Assembly (NCBI RefSeq): GCF_001595645.1
Contig: NZ_LNKT01000001.1
Coordinates: forward strand, 186,001-250,000
Origin: Sulfurovum riftiae
GTDB lineage: Bacteria; Campylobacterota; Campylobacteria; Campylobacterales; Sulfurovaceae
Direction of reading: 5' to 3'
DNA length: 64,000 bases
Shown: one piece after another, positions 34,917 to 43,442 of the stretch
Layout: every line of letters starts with the position of its first letter
How positions within the stretch are numbered: the stretch's first letter is position 1
Notes under the pieces: generated by a model
The model's database searches: none
What the model saw: the letters and a program-made list of their open reading frames with translations, nothing else
Told to the model about the DNA's origin: nothing
Program-made: the position numbers and the translations under genes

Positions 34917-35120
34917 ATGAATAATACAACTTCATTAACTCAACAATCAACATCATGGCTTTCACCCATACAACTTCAGCATGAATATGGATTGAAGATC
35001 AGTCTACAAGCCAAGCTCCGTATGGATAGGAAAATTCCATACAGTAAAATTAACGGGAAGACAATACGTTATTCAAGAGCCAAAATTGATAAATGGCTTG
35101 AAGATTCGGAGGTGTTGTAA
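34917..35120 (+). CDS. Small HTH protein (excisionase/MerR-like)
   Basis: 67 residues. WLSPIQLQHEYGLKIS followed by KLRMDRKIPYSKINGKTIRYSRAKIDKWL, split here by QA, is the winged-helix pattern of excisionase and AlpA-type proteins, where a helix-turn-helix precedes a basic wing and an RYxRxxIDxWL motif. CAGGAGTAAATA precedes the ATG. It is the first gene of the element and overlaps the HNH gene by 1 base. Role: excision or control of integrase (inference). Confidence 0.7.
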   Translation: MNNTTSLTQQSTSWLSPIQLQHEYGLKISLQAKLRMDRKIPYSKINGKTIRYSRAKIDKWLEDSEVL

Positions 35121-35602
35121 TGAAGCAGTTAACACAGGAGCGTCTTAAAGCACTTTTTTTGTACGATCCGACTTCAGGTGTCTTTACTCGAAAAAAGACC
35201 GGTAAATCAGCTACTAACACACATAATGGCTATATTAGGATCGGTATTGACTATCAGGAATATTATGCACATCGTCTGGCGTTCTTATATATGCTTGGAG
35301 AATTCCCTCAAGGTGTTGTAGATCATAAGAACCACGTGAAGATTGATAACCGATGGGATAACTTACGCTCAGTAACTATTCAAGAGAACAGTAAAAACAC
35401 CTCCTTGTACTCTAACAACAAATCAAATATGGCAGGTGTATATTGGCATAAAAGAGATAAAGCATGGATCGCTTGTATTCATGTTGACGGTAAGAAAAAG
35501 CATCTTGGTTGTTTTAAAGTGAAAGAAGATGCGATTGCAGCACGAAAAAAGGCAAATCATGAGTATGGATTTCACAACAACCATGGACAGAGTGTTGCAT
35601 AG
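35120..35602 (+). CDS. HNH endonuclease with AP2-type DNA-binding domain
   Basis: 160 residues. The N-terminal half is an HNH nuclease: AHRLAFLYMLGEFP, VVDHKNHVKIDNRWDNLR (His-Asn-Asn type). The C-terminal half is an AP2-like module: SNMAGVYWHKRDKAWIACI, KKHLGCFKVKEDAIAARKKA. This architecture is typical of free-standing homing endonucleases in phages. It starts at the last base of the previous stop. Its target is unknown; it may promote spread of the element or itself. Confidence 0.9.
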   Translation: MKQLTQERLKALFLYDPTSGVFTRKKTGKSATNTHNGYIRIGIDYQEYYAHRLAFLYMLGEFPQGVVDHKNHVKIDNRWDNLRSVTIQENSKNTSLYSNNKSNMAGVYWHKRDKAWIACIHVDGKKKHLGCFKVKEDAIAARKKANHEYGFHNNHGQSVA

Positions 35603-35643
35603 TATTATATGGGAATAAAGACCCTCTTTAAGTTTCAAGCTCA

Positions 35644-35677
35644 AAAACCTCTATAATGATCGTATAAGAGGGGTTTT
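35644..35677 (+). terminator. Terminator after HNH gene
   Basis: AAAACCTCT pairs with AGAGGGGTTTT with a two-base bulge; the descending arm ends in TTTT. The loop contains a TATAAT, so it could also hold a promoter for the next region. Confidence 0.5.
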
Positions 35678-35730
35678 CAGTGATTTTCAAGATGCTATAA
35701 ATGGTATAATTACATATGCTAAAACGAACT

Positions 35731-35797
35731 ATCTGACAAGGCTTTCTGAGTACCTTTGGTTTATGACAAAGCTATCGTTTTGATAGCCTTGTCAGAT
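35731..35797 (+). ncRNA. Two mutually exclusive hairpins (switch-like leader)
   Basis: The segment AGCCTTGTCAGAT (35785-35797) is a perfect reverse complement of ATCTGACAAGGCT (35731-35743), and its first part with GATAGC also pairs with GACAAAGCTATC (35765-35776), forming a tighter hairpin with loop GTTTT. The two pairings cannot coexist. It lies 47 bases before the next gene, in a region without coding potential, as expected of an attenuator or small RNA; no known riboswitch class is recognised. Confidence 0.5.
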
Positions 35798-35843
35798 GAT
35801 TCTATAGATGCCAGACTAAGGAAGAGATGCTGTGGAGGATCAT

Positions 35844-36305
35844 ATGATTGATGAATATTACGATGAAGCAATGGATATGCTGGATAGACTATGTAACAAT
35901 GATGAAGAGGTTGCTGTGTCAGAGAAATGTTTAGATCACATCAAAGAGGAAAAATATAGATATGAACATGCTATTTCCGTTGCTCCAAGCCATACTGATA
36001 GACAAAGGAAGCTTTGGGATGATGCCTTGTCTCAAGCAGGATCCGAACAGGAGAGAAAGGATATTATGACAGAGTACAGGGACATATTACCTCTCTACTC
36101 AGAAGTGATTCAGATCAAGCAGGAGATATGGGAATGGTGTGAGCTATATCTTATTGATGCAGGTATAGGCAAAAGGAGAAGGATAGAAAGATTCCGGCCA
36201 GTGATCTATAAAATACTTGCCTCTGGCAGAGACCTGAGGAGCAGAGAAGAGAGGGTGAATGAAAATGCAATGATACAACTTTTAATGAACAAGTTAGACT
36301 GGTAA
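35844..36305 (+). CDS. Hypothetical helical protein
   Basis: 153 residues from ATG 35844, chosen because GGAGG lies 5 bases upstream; a GTG at 35832 includes the ribosome site. The protein is rich in Glu, Arg and Tyr and appears wholly alpha-helical. No signal peptide and no motif that I recognise. It lies downstream of the switch-like hairpins and before a second HTH gene. Confidence 0.65.
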   Translation: MIDEYYDEAMDMLDRLCNNDEEVAVSEKCLDHIKEEKYRYEHAISVAPSHTDRQRKLWDDALSQAGSEQERKDIMTEYRDILPLYSEVIQIKQEIWEWCELYLIDAGIGKRRRIERFRPVIYKILASGRDLRSREERVNENAMIQLLMNKLDW

Positions 36306-36424
36306 GAATAGCATACATCCCTTCTGACTGAGAAAAATTTACCCCCACAAAATTTCCAGAATATACCATAATACTCTAGAGCTTTAATACTAAAGCGAAT
36401 ATAAAATATATGAAGGAGTCCACA

Positions 36425-36646
36425 ATGGATTATTCAAAAATGTTATTTGAAAAGTATCACACAATGATGCTTACAACAGAACAGCTCAGTAAGATTATTG
36501 ATAGAAGCGTAGCTTCATTAGAATCTGACAGAAGAGCCGGTAAAGGTATTCCTTTCAAGAGAATTGGAGGCTATCCAAACAGTCCGATACGATATCCAAT
36601 TCATGAGGTATCAACTTACTTGAATAGTGTCGAAAGGACAGTGTAA
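36425..36646 (+). CDS. Small HTH protein (AlpA-like)
   Basis: 73 residues from ATG 36425 with GAAGGAG upstream; an earlier ATG at 36410 overlaps that site. MMLTTEQLSKIIDRSVASLESDRRAGKGIPFKRIGG, divided by the wing, then RYPIHEVSTYL is the AlpA/phage regulatory protein pattern: HTH, Arg-rich turn and strand. It begins the replication operon (next genes start at 36647 and 36884) and probably regulates it or the integrase. Confidence 0.75.
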   Translation: MDYSKMLFEKYHTMMLTTEQLSKIIDRSVASLESDRRAGKGIPFKRIGGYPNSPIRYPIHEVSTYLNSVERTV

Positions 36647-36880
36647 ATGAATATGATATCTATAGACAAAGTAAAATTCTATATTGATAAGCTTTCCAGG
36701 TGTGAATATAATGGACAGAAAAGAAAAGCATTATTTAGACTGAGAGGTATTGTCCACATAAAGGGTGAGAGAGTAGAGTTCCTACACAAGTACTTCCAGA
36801 CTAAGCAAGAAGCTGAAAATGCTCGAAACCTAATGCGAAGCCTCATTACAAAAATGCAAAAATCAATTATGGATAGGTGA
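36647..36880 (+). CDS. Hypothetical small basic protein (AP2-like fold possible)
   Basis: 77 residues; it starts directly after the preceding stop codon. The pattern LFRLRGIVHIKGERVEFLHK, FQTKQEAENARNLMRSLI has a beta-hairpin followed by a helix, similar to AP2/integrase arm-binding domains (compare LGCFKVKEDAIAARKKA in the HNH protein). DNA binding is an inference. It is 3 bases before the large replication gene. Confidence 0.55.
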   Translation: MNMISIDKVKFYIDKLSRCEYNGQKRKALFRLRGIVHIKGERVEFLHKYFQTKQEAENARNLMRSLITKMQKSIMDR

Positions 36881-36883
36881 GTA

Positions 36884-39703
36884 ATGAATAAAATACAGTG
36901 TTCTATATCAAACAAAAATGTCAAAGATAAACCAAAAGCATTTACAAATAACTTTATGTCTCACAGTATAGAGTCTCTTGAGAATCTGCTGTATTTAGCA
37001 AATAGATACAGTCTGTCCGCACCATTATACAAAGGTAGACATAGAGCATCTCACAATATCATTCAGGGAGGTAATCTTTTGCTGATTGATTGTGATGAAG
37101 CAGCACAATTTGAAGCCATAGAAGTAAAGATACAACCTTATGATTATGTTAAAGTTCCAAGTGCATCAAATTGTGAAGAGACACCATATAAATGGCATTA
37201 CTTCATTCCAACACAGGAACCACTGAGTATGTATCCAGCTGCATTCAGATTTCAAGTTGAACAATTTTTTCAACAAGTAGGTATTACAGATGAAATGATA
37301 GATACAACGGGATCTTATGATATCGCTCGACAATTTGCACCTGCATCTATTAAGTTAGATCCATCGGAAGCTGATGCACTGTCTGAGGTGAATGAAACAG
37401 GACTAAATGTTCCTATAGTAGAAACTCCACAGGAATTGTGTAATACAGCTGTAAAGTCAATAGAGATAGATGTGGGTGGTGTAAATGTACAGAAATTGCC
37501 CCCTGGATATCTTTGGTATAAAGGAAAAGCCATTAACTATACTGATGTACTTAAAGCAGTTAAAGAGGTTTATGGGAATAATGAAGAAGTAATAGTCTCT
37601 GGTTTTGGTTGTCCATACGACAATCATCACCATACAATGGACAGAACCAGAGGATATGGCTTTGCATTTTTTGGTAATGATGGAGATTTGATCGTCAAAT
37701 GTACAGGTAATGAATGTAATGATAATCCATACTTCAAAGTTCAAGGAGATTCTGCTGAAGTTGAAAGTGTTCTTATAGAAATAGAAATGAAGACATATCC
37801 AATACATCCAGACAATTTTGGAGAAGTGATGAAAGAGAGAATTAGGTCATTAAATCCTCAATTTCATACGGAGGGTGTAATAGTTGATGGCTTCAGACAA
37901 TATTGTGCTGCGTATAACGATTGTGTCTCGTACAACAGTATGGGAGACAGTACTCAAATCATCATCCCCTCAAGTACTGGATCAGGTAAAAGTGTCTCTT
38001 CAAGATTATATCTTGCACAAATAGCTAAGCTTGGGCTATCAGGGCTTCTTGTTGTGTCAGAGGTTGCAACAGCCATAGAAGCTGTGATAGAGATAAATAA
38101 ACTTGCTGGATCTAATGTGGCAGGAACATACTATTCAGTTTCGGAAGTAAACCCGGATAGTACGTCCCGATGTGAAATTGATAGTCTATCCAGAATTACT
38201 GTTATCACACATGCTATGTTTATTCAAAGAAGTGACAGTCAAAAAGATATTGACTTACTCAAAAAACACAATGAAAAACAAAGGGATATCATCATCATCG
38301 ATGAACGTATTAGTCTTGTAAAATCTGTATCCTTTTCTACGGGTGAGGTAGATGATGCAATAGGTATATTGAAACGAGATACAAAGCTTTATGATCTTAT
38401 GAAAGCTCTAGAAAACCTAAACGAGATTATTTTCAAAACTAAAGTTCATGGTTCATATACAAATGACGGAGGCATAAAAGAGATATTTAACAGGCTTAAT
38501 ACTGATATTGCCAGGGTAATCGATGGTTTGCATGGTAACAAATATAATATATCAAGAAGAATCAGAGGAAAAAGAAAGGATAATCAAGATACAGAAAAAG
38601 AAGCACTTATATTTCTCCTTGAACGTATTGGATATGTCGTAGCAGAAAGGTTTAACCAAACAATAGAAGGAAGTTATGTTATCTGTCATAGGGAAGAGGA
38701 TTTGAGTAGTGTATTTGGATCTGTAGTTGTATTGGATGCAACATCCACCGTGAACCCTGAGTATGACTATAGGGCGATAAATAATCATGACATTAAACTA
38801 CTTGAACGCATAATTGGCAGGAATTATTCACCTGTGACACTTAATATCTGCAACGACAGGACACAAAAACAGTCTAGGTCAGGTATTTACAAAAATCTTC
38901 CTAGTTCAGTAAGCAAAACAGAGATTATAAAAGTGTATCTAAAAATAATTGAGGATATCCTCAAGGAACATGAGAAACTGCTTGTTGTGACATATAAAGA
39001 TATTGTCCCACTATTTAAAGAGTATTCTCCATTTAAAGACAGAGTGATTTTTATTCACTGGGGAGGAAGAGATGCTAGGGGCTCTAATGAGTATGCAGAT
39101 TTTGATGCAGCTATAGCTATAGGCTGGAACCGAAAACCTCAACATTCTTATATTTCATCTGTTATGGCTATTAGGCAAATGGATGAATATATTGCATTGA
39201 ATGGCAGTATTATGAAAGATGCCAATATGCTAAAGGATATGCTAATTGTTGATGACCTGATTCAGTTTTTCAACAGAACAAGGTGTAGGACAACGATTAA
39301 TGTAGAAGGTGAATGTGCTCCAGTAGCTCTTTATCTCTTTACAGGAGGAAACAGGAATATGGAAACACTTATCAAAGAGGTATTTGAGGTGGAGATGCCT
39401 GATATACATATAAAACGTTGGGGACCTGTTATCCCACAAAAACTCAAGAGAAAGAAATCCAAACTTGAAGAAAGGGCAGATAACTTCATTGCATTTTTAA
39501 GAGGAAACATAGAGAAGTATGAGGTAATCACTTTAGCACAGTTGAGGGAGTATTTTGAACTTAGGTTAAGCATGGTGTCAAAAGTAATCAAATCATTATA
39601 CTTTCAAAGACTTTTAGAAGATGAAAATATAAGTATGGTTGGTCAAGGTAGGCGAAAAGATCCTGTGAGATTTATTATGCCTCCACAGCAGTCTTTTTCG
39701 TGA
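36884..39703 (+). CDS. Primase-helicase-like replication protein
   Basis: 939 residues. The first 200 residues contain LLLIDCDEAAQF and, later, PYKWHYFIP, consistent with the hDhD and sxH motifs of archaeo-eukaryotic primases, though degenerate. Around 240-285 a CPYDNHHHT ... CTGNEC stretch looks like a zinc-finger insert. A P-loop ATPase follows: PSSTGSGKSV at about 363-372 and RDIIIIDERIS, a DExx Walker B, near 470. The C-terminus has a winged-helix-like segment (VITLAQLREYFELRLSMVSKV). It probably initiates replication of the excised element; P4 alpha-type primase-helicases are an analogy, not clear homologues. Confidence 0.65.
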   Translation: MNKIQCSISNKNVKDKPKAFTNNFMSHSIESLENLLYLANRYSLSAPLYKGRHRASHNIIQGGNLLLIDCDEAAQFEAIEVKIQPYDYVKVPSASNCEETPYKWHYFIPTQEPLSMYPAAFRFQVEQFFQQVGITDEMIDTTGSYDIARQFAPASIKLDPSEADALSEVNETGLNVPIVETPQELCNTAVKSIEIDVGGVNVQKLPPGYLWYKGKAINYTDVLKAVKEVYGNNEEVIVSGFGCPYDNHHHTMDRTRGYGFAFFGNDGDLIVKCTGNECNDNPYFKVQGDSAEVESVLIEIEMKTYPIHPDNFGEVMKERIRSLNPQFHTEGVIVDGFRQYCAAYNDCVSYNSMGDSTQIIIPSSTGSGKSVSSRLYLAQIAKLGLSGLLVVSEVATAIEAVIEINKLAGSNVAGTYYSVSEVNPDSTSRCEIDSLSRITVITHAMFIQRSDSQKDIDLLKKHNEKQRDIIIIDERISLVKSVSFSTGEVDDAIGILKRDTKLYDLMKALENLNEIIFKTKVHGSYTNDGGIKEIFNRLNTDIARVIDGLHGNKYNISRRIRGKRKDNQDTEKEALIFLLERIGYVVAERFNQTIEGSYVICHREEDLSSVFGSVVVLDATSTVNPEYDYRAINNHDIKLLERIIGRNYSPVTLNICNDRTQKQSRSGIYKNLPSSVSKTEIIKVYLKIIEDILKEHEKLLVVTYKDIVPLFKEYSPFKDRVIFIHWGGRDARGSNEYADFDAAIAIGWNRKPQHSYISSVMAIRQMDEYIALNGSIMKDANMLKDMLIVDDLIQFFNRTRCRTTINVEGECAPVALYLFTGGNRNMETLIKEVFEVEMPDIHIKRWGPVIPQKLKRKKSKLEERADNFIAFLRGNIEKYEVITLAQLREYFELRLSMVSKVIKSLYFQRLLEDENISMVGQGRRKDPVRFIMPPQQSFS

Positions 39704-39707
39704 AAAG

Positions 39708-39763
39708 TTAGGTTTCCATTTTCCCTAAAAAAAAGTAAAACCTTAGAGGTTTTGGAAACCTAA
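39708..39763. promoter_or_regulatory. Nested inverted repeats after the replication gene
   Basis: Outer arms TTAGGTTTCCA (39708-39718) and TGGAAACCTAA (39753-39763) are perfect; an inner perfect palindrome AAAACCT-TAG-AGGTTTT (39737-39753) overlaps the right arm by one base. It could be a terminator (T-rich end) or an origin-like structure. Confidence 0.55.
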
Positions 39764-39835
39764 TCAAAGATTGGTATGAGCGTTCCCAGAGAGGATTTGG
39801 AGTCTAAATATGTTATTGGTACAAAAGGAGGAAAA

Positions 39836-40336
39836 ATGGCAATGACAGAAATGGAAAAATGGCAGCGATTCAATGAACGTACAAAGAGAGCATCCACTAA
39901 AGTAAAGCAGCGCAGACAGGAGATCCAGGACCTGAAGAATGCAGGTGTCTGGCAAGATCCCAGAACCCTCTATCTTGATGAAGACGGCTATGTCCTGCCA
40001 AATGCGCCACAGTGGTGGTTAAACCTTCGCAGAGCCTGGGATGTTAATGACAGAAGATATGCTGCTCAGAAGGCAGCCAGACCTCTTAATGAAGGAGAAC
40101 CATCACAGGTTCCAAAGCGTAAGAAACGTTACTCAAAGCCTCATCGAAAACCGAAGCTGAAACACTCCGAGAAGATGAAACTGCTGCTTGAAGATCACGG
40201 TCTCCATGTTGGTGACAATGGTATGCTCAGTGATGAGTTTCATGAGTGGCAGTTCTGTCCAAATGGCAGGCTCAAGCGTAATGATAAACCAACAATTTCT
40301 GTTTTCTATTTCTTGCAACACTATGCTGATACCTAA
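39836..40336 (+). CDS. Hypothetical basic protein
   Basis: 166 residues from ATG 39836, with AAAGGAGG 5 bases upstream; an ATG at 39776 gives 20 more residues but a poorer site. Lys/Arg-rich throughout (KPHRKPKLKHSEKMKLL, QVPKRKKRYSK), with WWLNLRRAWDVNDRRYAAQKA in the middle; nucleic-acid binding is likely. No family recognised. Base composition is closer to the host than that of the replication gene upstream, suggesting a separate acquisition. Confidence 0.6.
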   Translation: MAMTEMEKWQRFNERTKRASTKVKQRRQEIQDLKNAGVWQDPRTLYLDEDGYVLPNAPQWWLNLRRAWDVNDRRYAAQKAARPLNEGEPSQVPKRKKRYSKPHRKPKLKHSEKMKLLLEDHGLHVGDNGMLSDEFHEWQFCPNGRLKRNDKPTISVFYFLQHYADT

Positions 40337-40438
40337 TAGGTACTAGTAACTTTTCAACAGAAACCTGTACCTAAAGATGACTTTAATATCTATATATTTT
40401 GTTGAGTGTCAGTCTTGATAAAATATATTTGTAAAATT

Positions 40439-40473
40439 GCCATACCCCGTACTTTAAGAACAGGGTATTTGGC
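40439..40473. terminator. Hairpin between convergent genes
   Basis: GCCATACCC pairs with GGGTATTTGGC around a 15-base loop, between the basic protein gene and the convergent lipoprotein gene. T/A-rich flanks allow use on both strands. Confidence 0.5.
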
Positions 40474-40499
40474 TAAATAAAAGAAGAGAACATAGTAGC

Positions 40500-41234
40500 T
40501 TATTTACTCTCTACAGAGAAATAAAATGTTGGGGTTTCTTCTGACCCAAAACCAAATTGACTAACTAGTAGATAATATGATCCAGCAGATAATTCTAAAG
40601 TTTTATCATCTTCATAACCTTCAAAATGAGTTATATAGTTTAAATTCACATCATAGTAATACATTCTATCTGTATTGGAAATATCTTTGGTTTCTACAAT
40701 ACTATTACTATCTAAATCAAATTTATATAATCGTAAAGAATCGTTTACAGAAAAACTGTTTAAACTGTTAATAAGGACTTTATCAGGAGTATAGCTGCTA
40801 TTTGGTTGGTCTATACAGGGTGAATATATTCCTAATATTGCCTCTTCAGTCTCTTCATAAGAATTTGCTTCAATGATATATGTGTCTATATCTGACACCT
40901 TATATGTATAGCCATATTTTTCTTGAGGAATTTCAGAGTATGAACTATCAAACATCTTTGTTTGACCCCAAGGATTTAGATTTCTGATATTGTAAGCTAT
41001 TACATTACATTCTGTTCTATTAGTATATACTTCAAAATATTTTGAACCCGTAAAAGTATATTCACCACTTCCTACAATATATGGGTCTTCAATAGTGCCT
41101 GAACCTATGATTCCTGAAGGCGGTGTACTTTCAGGTGGTGGTTGAATTGTTCCACTATCTGAACTTCCTCCTCCACATGCTGTCATAAACAATGCTGCCG
41201 CTCCTGTAAGTAAAACTGTTGTAATTCGTTTCAT
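40500..41234 (-). CDS. Predicted secreted lipoprotein
   Basis: 244 residues. Signal peptide with a lipobox: KRITTVLLTGAAALFMTAC, Cys20 being the lipidation site, followed by a Gly/Ser/Pro linker (GGGSSDSGTIQPPPESTPPSG). The mature part looks like a beta-sandwich (GTIEDPYIVGSGEYTFTG, a pattern of the bacterial pre-peptidase C-terminal type, and TLELSAGSYYLLVSQFGF). It is lone cargo in the element, with GATAACTC and AAAGGATAACTC as ribosome site. A surface or periplasmic binding role is an inference. Confidence 0.7.
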   Translation of the reverse strand: MKRITTVLLTGAAALFMTACGGGSSDSGTIQPPPESTPPSGIIGSGTIEDPYIVGSGEYTFTGSKYFEVYTNRTECNVIAYNIRNLNPWGQTKMFDSSYSEIPQEKYGYTYKVSDIDTYIIEANSYEETEEAILGIYSPCIDQPNSSYTPDKVLINSLNSFSVNDSLRLYKFDLDSNSIVETKDISNTDRMYYYDVNLNYITHFEGYEDDKTLELSAGSYYLLVSQFGFGSEETPTFYFSVESK

Positions 41235-41389
41235 GAGTTATCCTTTCTCTTTAGATATGTTTAGTATAGGAATAATTATGAAAAATGTTAATGGCGTTTC
41301 AAAAATATTTTTTTTTTGAGAATGGTGGGTCAAGGTCTCGAATCATAACTTTGCTATACTTTTATACATAACCTCAAAAGGAAGTTTGA

Positions 41390-42316
41390 GTGAAGTTCAG
41401 CGAATACTTGAAAAAATGTAGAGAGAAGAGTTCCTTTACCCAGGAACAACTTGTGCAGGAGCTGTATCTTTATGATACAGGGCTTTTTAAAACCATTGAA
41501 ACAAGTACTCTCAGCAAGTGGGAACGAGGTATTACAAAACCGTATCTTTCCAGACAGGTAGGACTCATCAAGTATTTTCAGCACAAAAGCGGGAAAGCAC
41601 TGCCCTGTTTTGATGAATACAATGCCCAAGAAGCACAGAAGCTTATCTGTAAAACAGGCATACAGAACCTGCTTGGCAAGAGCAAGAAACTCATTATGAG
41701 ACTTCCCTCCAAAATGATCGAGGTAGATGACATAAGCATCACCCAGCTTCGCAACACAGAGATGATCGATCATATCATAGATATGCATATGGATATCGAT
41801 CAGGGACTGAACAGCAAGTTTGCCGATTTTACATCCAATCGCTTCAAAGAGTTTGCCCTCCATCCTTCCAATTCATTTTTTGTCTGTGAGCATAAAGATA
41901 GATTCTTTGGGCTTTTATTCACTTTGAGACTGAAGCCTGAAGTCTTTGAGAAGATCATGAATATCGAGATCAGAGAGAAGGATCTGACAGTAGATGATTT
42001 TGCATCGTTTCATGAAGTGGGGTGCAATTATGCCATCTCGTTCTTTGCGATGAATGAAAAGGCAGCAGCATTACTTTTTATCAGATATTATGCCCACCTC
42101 ATTGCCAATCAAAAGAGCATCTCTGAAGTAGGTGTGTCAATACTCATGGAAGATTCACAAAAACTCATTTCCAATATGAACTTTCATCTTCACCGAGAAA
42201 AAGAACTCGATAATGGAACCACACTTCAAACTTACCGCGAAACACTGGCTAACTTTCTGGCATATGAGAAAGTGGTGAAGATAATCCTTGATAAACAGGA
42301 GTGTCCAGAAGGGTAA
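41390..42316 (+). CDS. HTH (XRE-like) protein with acetyltransferase-like C-terminus
   Basis: 308 residues, start GTG 41390 with AAAGGAAG upstream. Residues 1-65 are an XRE-type helix-turn-helix (FSEYLKKCREKSSFTQEQLV, ETSTLSKWERGITKP). From about residue 140 the sequence has the order of a GNAT fold (FFVCEHKDRFFGLLFTLRL ... VGCNYAISFFAMNEKAAALLF ... ISEVGVSILMEDSQKLISNMNFHL), though the acyl-CoA loop is not clear. HTH-GNAT fusions are known regulators in Campylobacterota elements. It converges on, and overlaps by 68 bases, the small gene at 42249. Confidence 0.6.
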   Translation: MKFSEYLKKCREKSSFTQEQLVQELYLYDTGLFKTIETSTLSKWERGITKPYLSRQVGLIKYFQHKSGKALPCFDEYNAQEAQKLICKTGIQNLLGKSKKLIMRLPSKMIEVDDISITQLRNTEMIDHIIDMHMDIDQGLNSKFADFTSNRFKEFALHPSNSFFVCEHKDRFFGLLFTLRLKPEVFEKIMNIEIREKDLTVDDFASFHEVGCNYAISFFAMNEKAAALLFIRYYAHLIANQKSISEVGVSILMEDSQKLISNMNFHLHREKELDNGTTLQTYRETLANFLAYEKVVKIILDKQECPEG

Positions 42317-42464
42317 ACATCTCCAGACTGTCTATGGCCTGATCTATGGGCTTTATGCAAACAAGATAGTCTTCTTCACTTATAATGCCATTTTTATACC
42401 ATTTGTATGCAAGTTCAAGTCTTTTGTGTAGATGGTCAAGGTTTTGAGATGTCAGCTGGTTCAT
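42249..42464 (-). CDS. Small hypothetical protein, end of cargo operon
   Basis: 71 residues from ATG 42464, supported by GAGGAAAGAAT; an in-frame TTG at 42482 would include that site. It is helical (NLDHLHKRLELAYKWYKNG, EEDYLVCIKPIDQAIDSLE). It is the last gene of a four-gene minus-strand unit (44084 to 42249), 10 bases after the preceding stop. Its 3' end overlaps the convergent HTH-GNAT gene by 68 bases. Confidence 0.55.
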   Translation of the reverse strand: MNQLTSQNLDHLHKRLELAYKWYKNGIISEEDYLVCIKPIDQAIDSLEMFTLLDTPVYQGLSSPLSHMPES

Positions 42465-42474
42465 ATTCTTTCCT

Positions 42475-43170
42475 CTATCCAAAAGTGATCCTCACTTTAT
42501 AACTGTTGCAGTCAATTTCGAACTTTTCTCCGTTCCATACTGCTTCAGCACTGTCAAGTCTATAGGTACCCCATGCATGGCTCTCACCCACAATGTCTTC
42601 AATCAGGTCTTCCAGAATTACACGTTCTCCAACCTGTAAATCATTCGGAAGAAGATATGCTGCCACGTTAGATGGAAAAGAGTATGGGTAATACGTTACT
42701 TTTCTGACGATTTCATACCACTTTGTTCCAAGTGAGAGAGCGTCAAAGCTATAAAGTACAATGTTGCGTTTACCAGTAAATATGTTTCTAATGCGGAACT
42801 CGGTGATACGTATCTCTTTTGATGGTATTACTTTCTGTTTTAGAATCTTGTATCCGGCATCTACAGCTGACTTTATCTCCTCTTGCGTTCTGAGTGTTTT
42901 AATCCTGCGCAGTGAACGTTTTTTTTGAAGATCCACCGCTTCGTCTTCTGCCCGGACTTTATCAAACATTTGTGTAAAAAGTGTATTGTATTCTTCCTCC
43001 GGGAGATCAGACGTATCAAACTGCTCGGAAAGTAGTTCAGCCGCTCTTCTTTCTTGGTCATACCTTTTGTTCAGAACATCACCTAATGCATCTTCAAAAT
43101 CAAATTCACAACTATCATTACTTTGTATTTCAGGCACTTTATCTTCGGTATGATTTGACAGCTTAGGCAT
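42475..43170 (-). CDS. Hypothetical protein
   Basis: 231 residues from ATG 43170 (TTG 43179 also possible); it overlaps the upstream gene by 8 bases. The N-terminal third is a charged coiled-coil-like region (AEDEAVDLQKKRSLRRIKTLRTQ in two parts). The C-terminal half is beta-rich (LPNDLQVGERVILEDLIEDIVGE, GTYRLDSAEAVWNGEKFEI), with a pattern that hints at a small barrel. No recognised family. Coupled translation with its two neighbours suggests a common task. Confidence 0.6.
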   Translation of the reverse strand: MPKLSNHTEDKVPEIQSNDSCEFDFEDALGDVLNKRYDQERRAAELLSEQFDTSDLPEEEYNTLFTQMFDKVRAEDEAVDLQKKRSLRRIKTLRTQEEIKSAVDAGYKILKQKVIPSKEIRITEFRIRNIFTGKRNIVLYSFDALSLGTKWYEIVRKVTYYPYSFPSNVAAYLLPNDLQVGERVILEDLIEDIVGESHAWGTYRLDSAEAVWNGEKFEIDCNSYKVRITFG

Positions 43171-43432
43171 GGTGGTCAATCCTTGTATTTTTCTGGTTAA
43201 AATCTATCTTCAGACAAGTATCTGGCTTCTCTTTTAGAAGCTCTATCAAAGCCTCATCCGTATACTCTGATGTATCGACAACATTACTCTCACATATGGC
43301 GCAGAACCTGCTCATGGTTCCATCCAAAGACGAAAGATCATCCCATCTCAGTGACGGGTAGGGGCAGTACATCTTTTTGATGAGTTTGTTGTCATCGGTA
43401 TAGAGCTCTTTAGTTAGTGGGTTGAATTTCAT
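43163..43432 (-). CDS. Small Cys-containing protein (CPxxRW ... FCxxC type)
   Basis: 89 residues. CPYPSLRWDDL, SRFCAICESNVVDTSEY and TCLKIDF give four cysteines (23, 44, 47, 73) in the layout of a widespread family of small uncharacterised bacterial proteins, probably metal binding. It starts 10 bases after the Sel1-repeat gene stop, on the same strand. Function unknown; an accessory to its neighbours is plausible. Confidence 0.6.
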   Translation of the reverse strand: MKFNPLTKELYTDDNKLIKKMYCPYPSLRWDDLSSLDGTMSRFCAICESNVVDTSEYTDEALIELLKEKPDTCLKIDFNQKNTRIDHHA

Positions 43433-43442
43433 TCATCTATAC

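Noticed and set aside
41354-41863. Minus-strand frame opposite the HTH-GNAT gene
   Set aside because: The plus-strand gene has a ribosome site and HTH motif; the antisense frame has neither.
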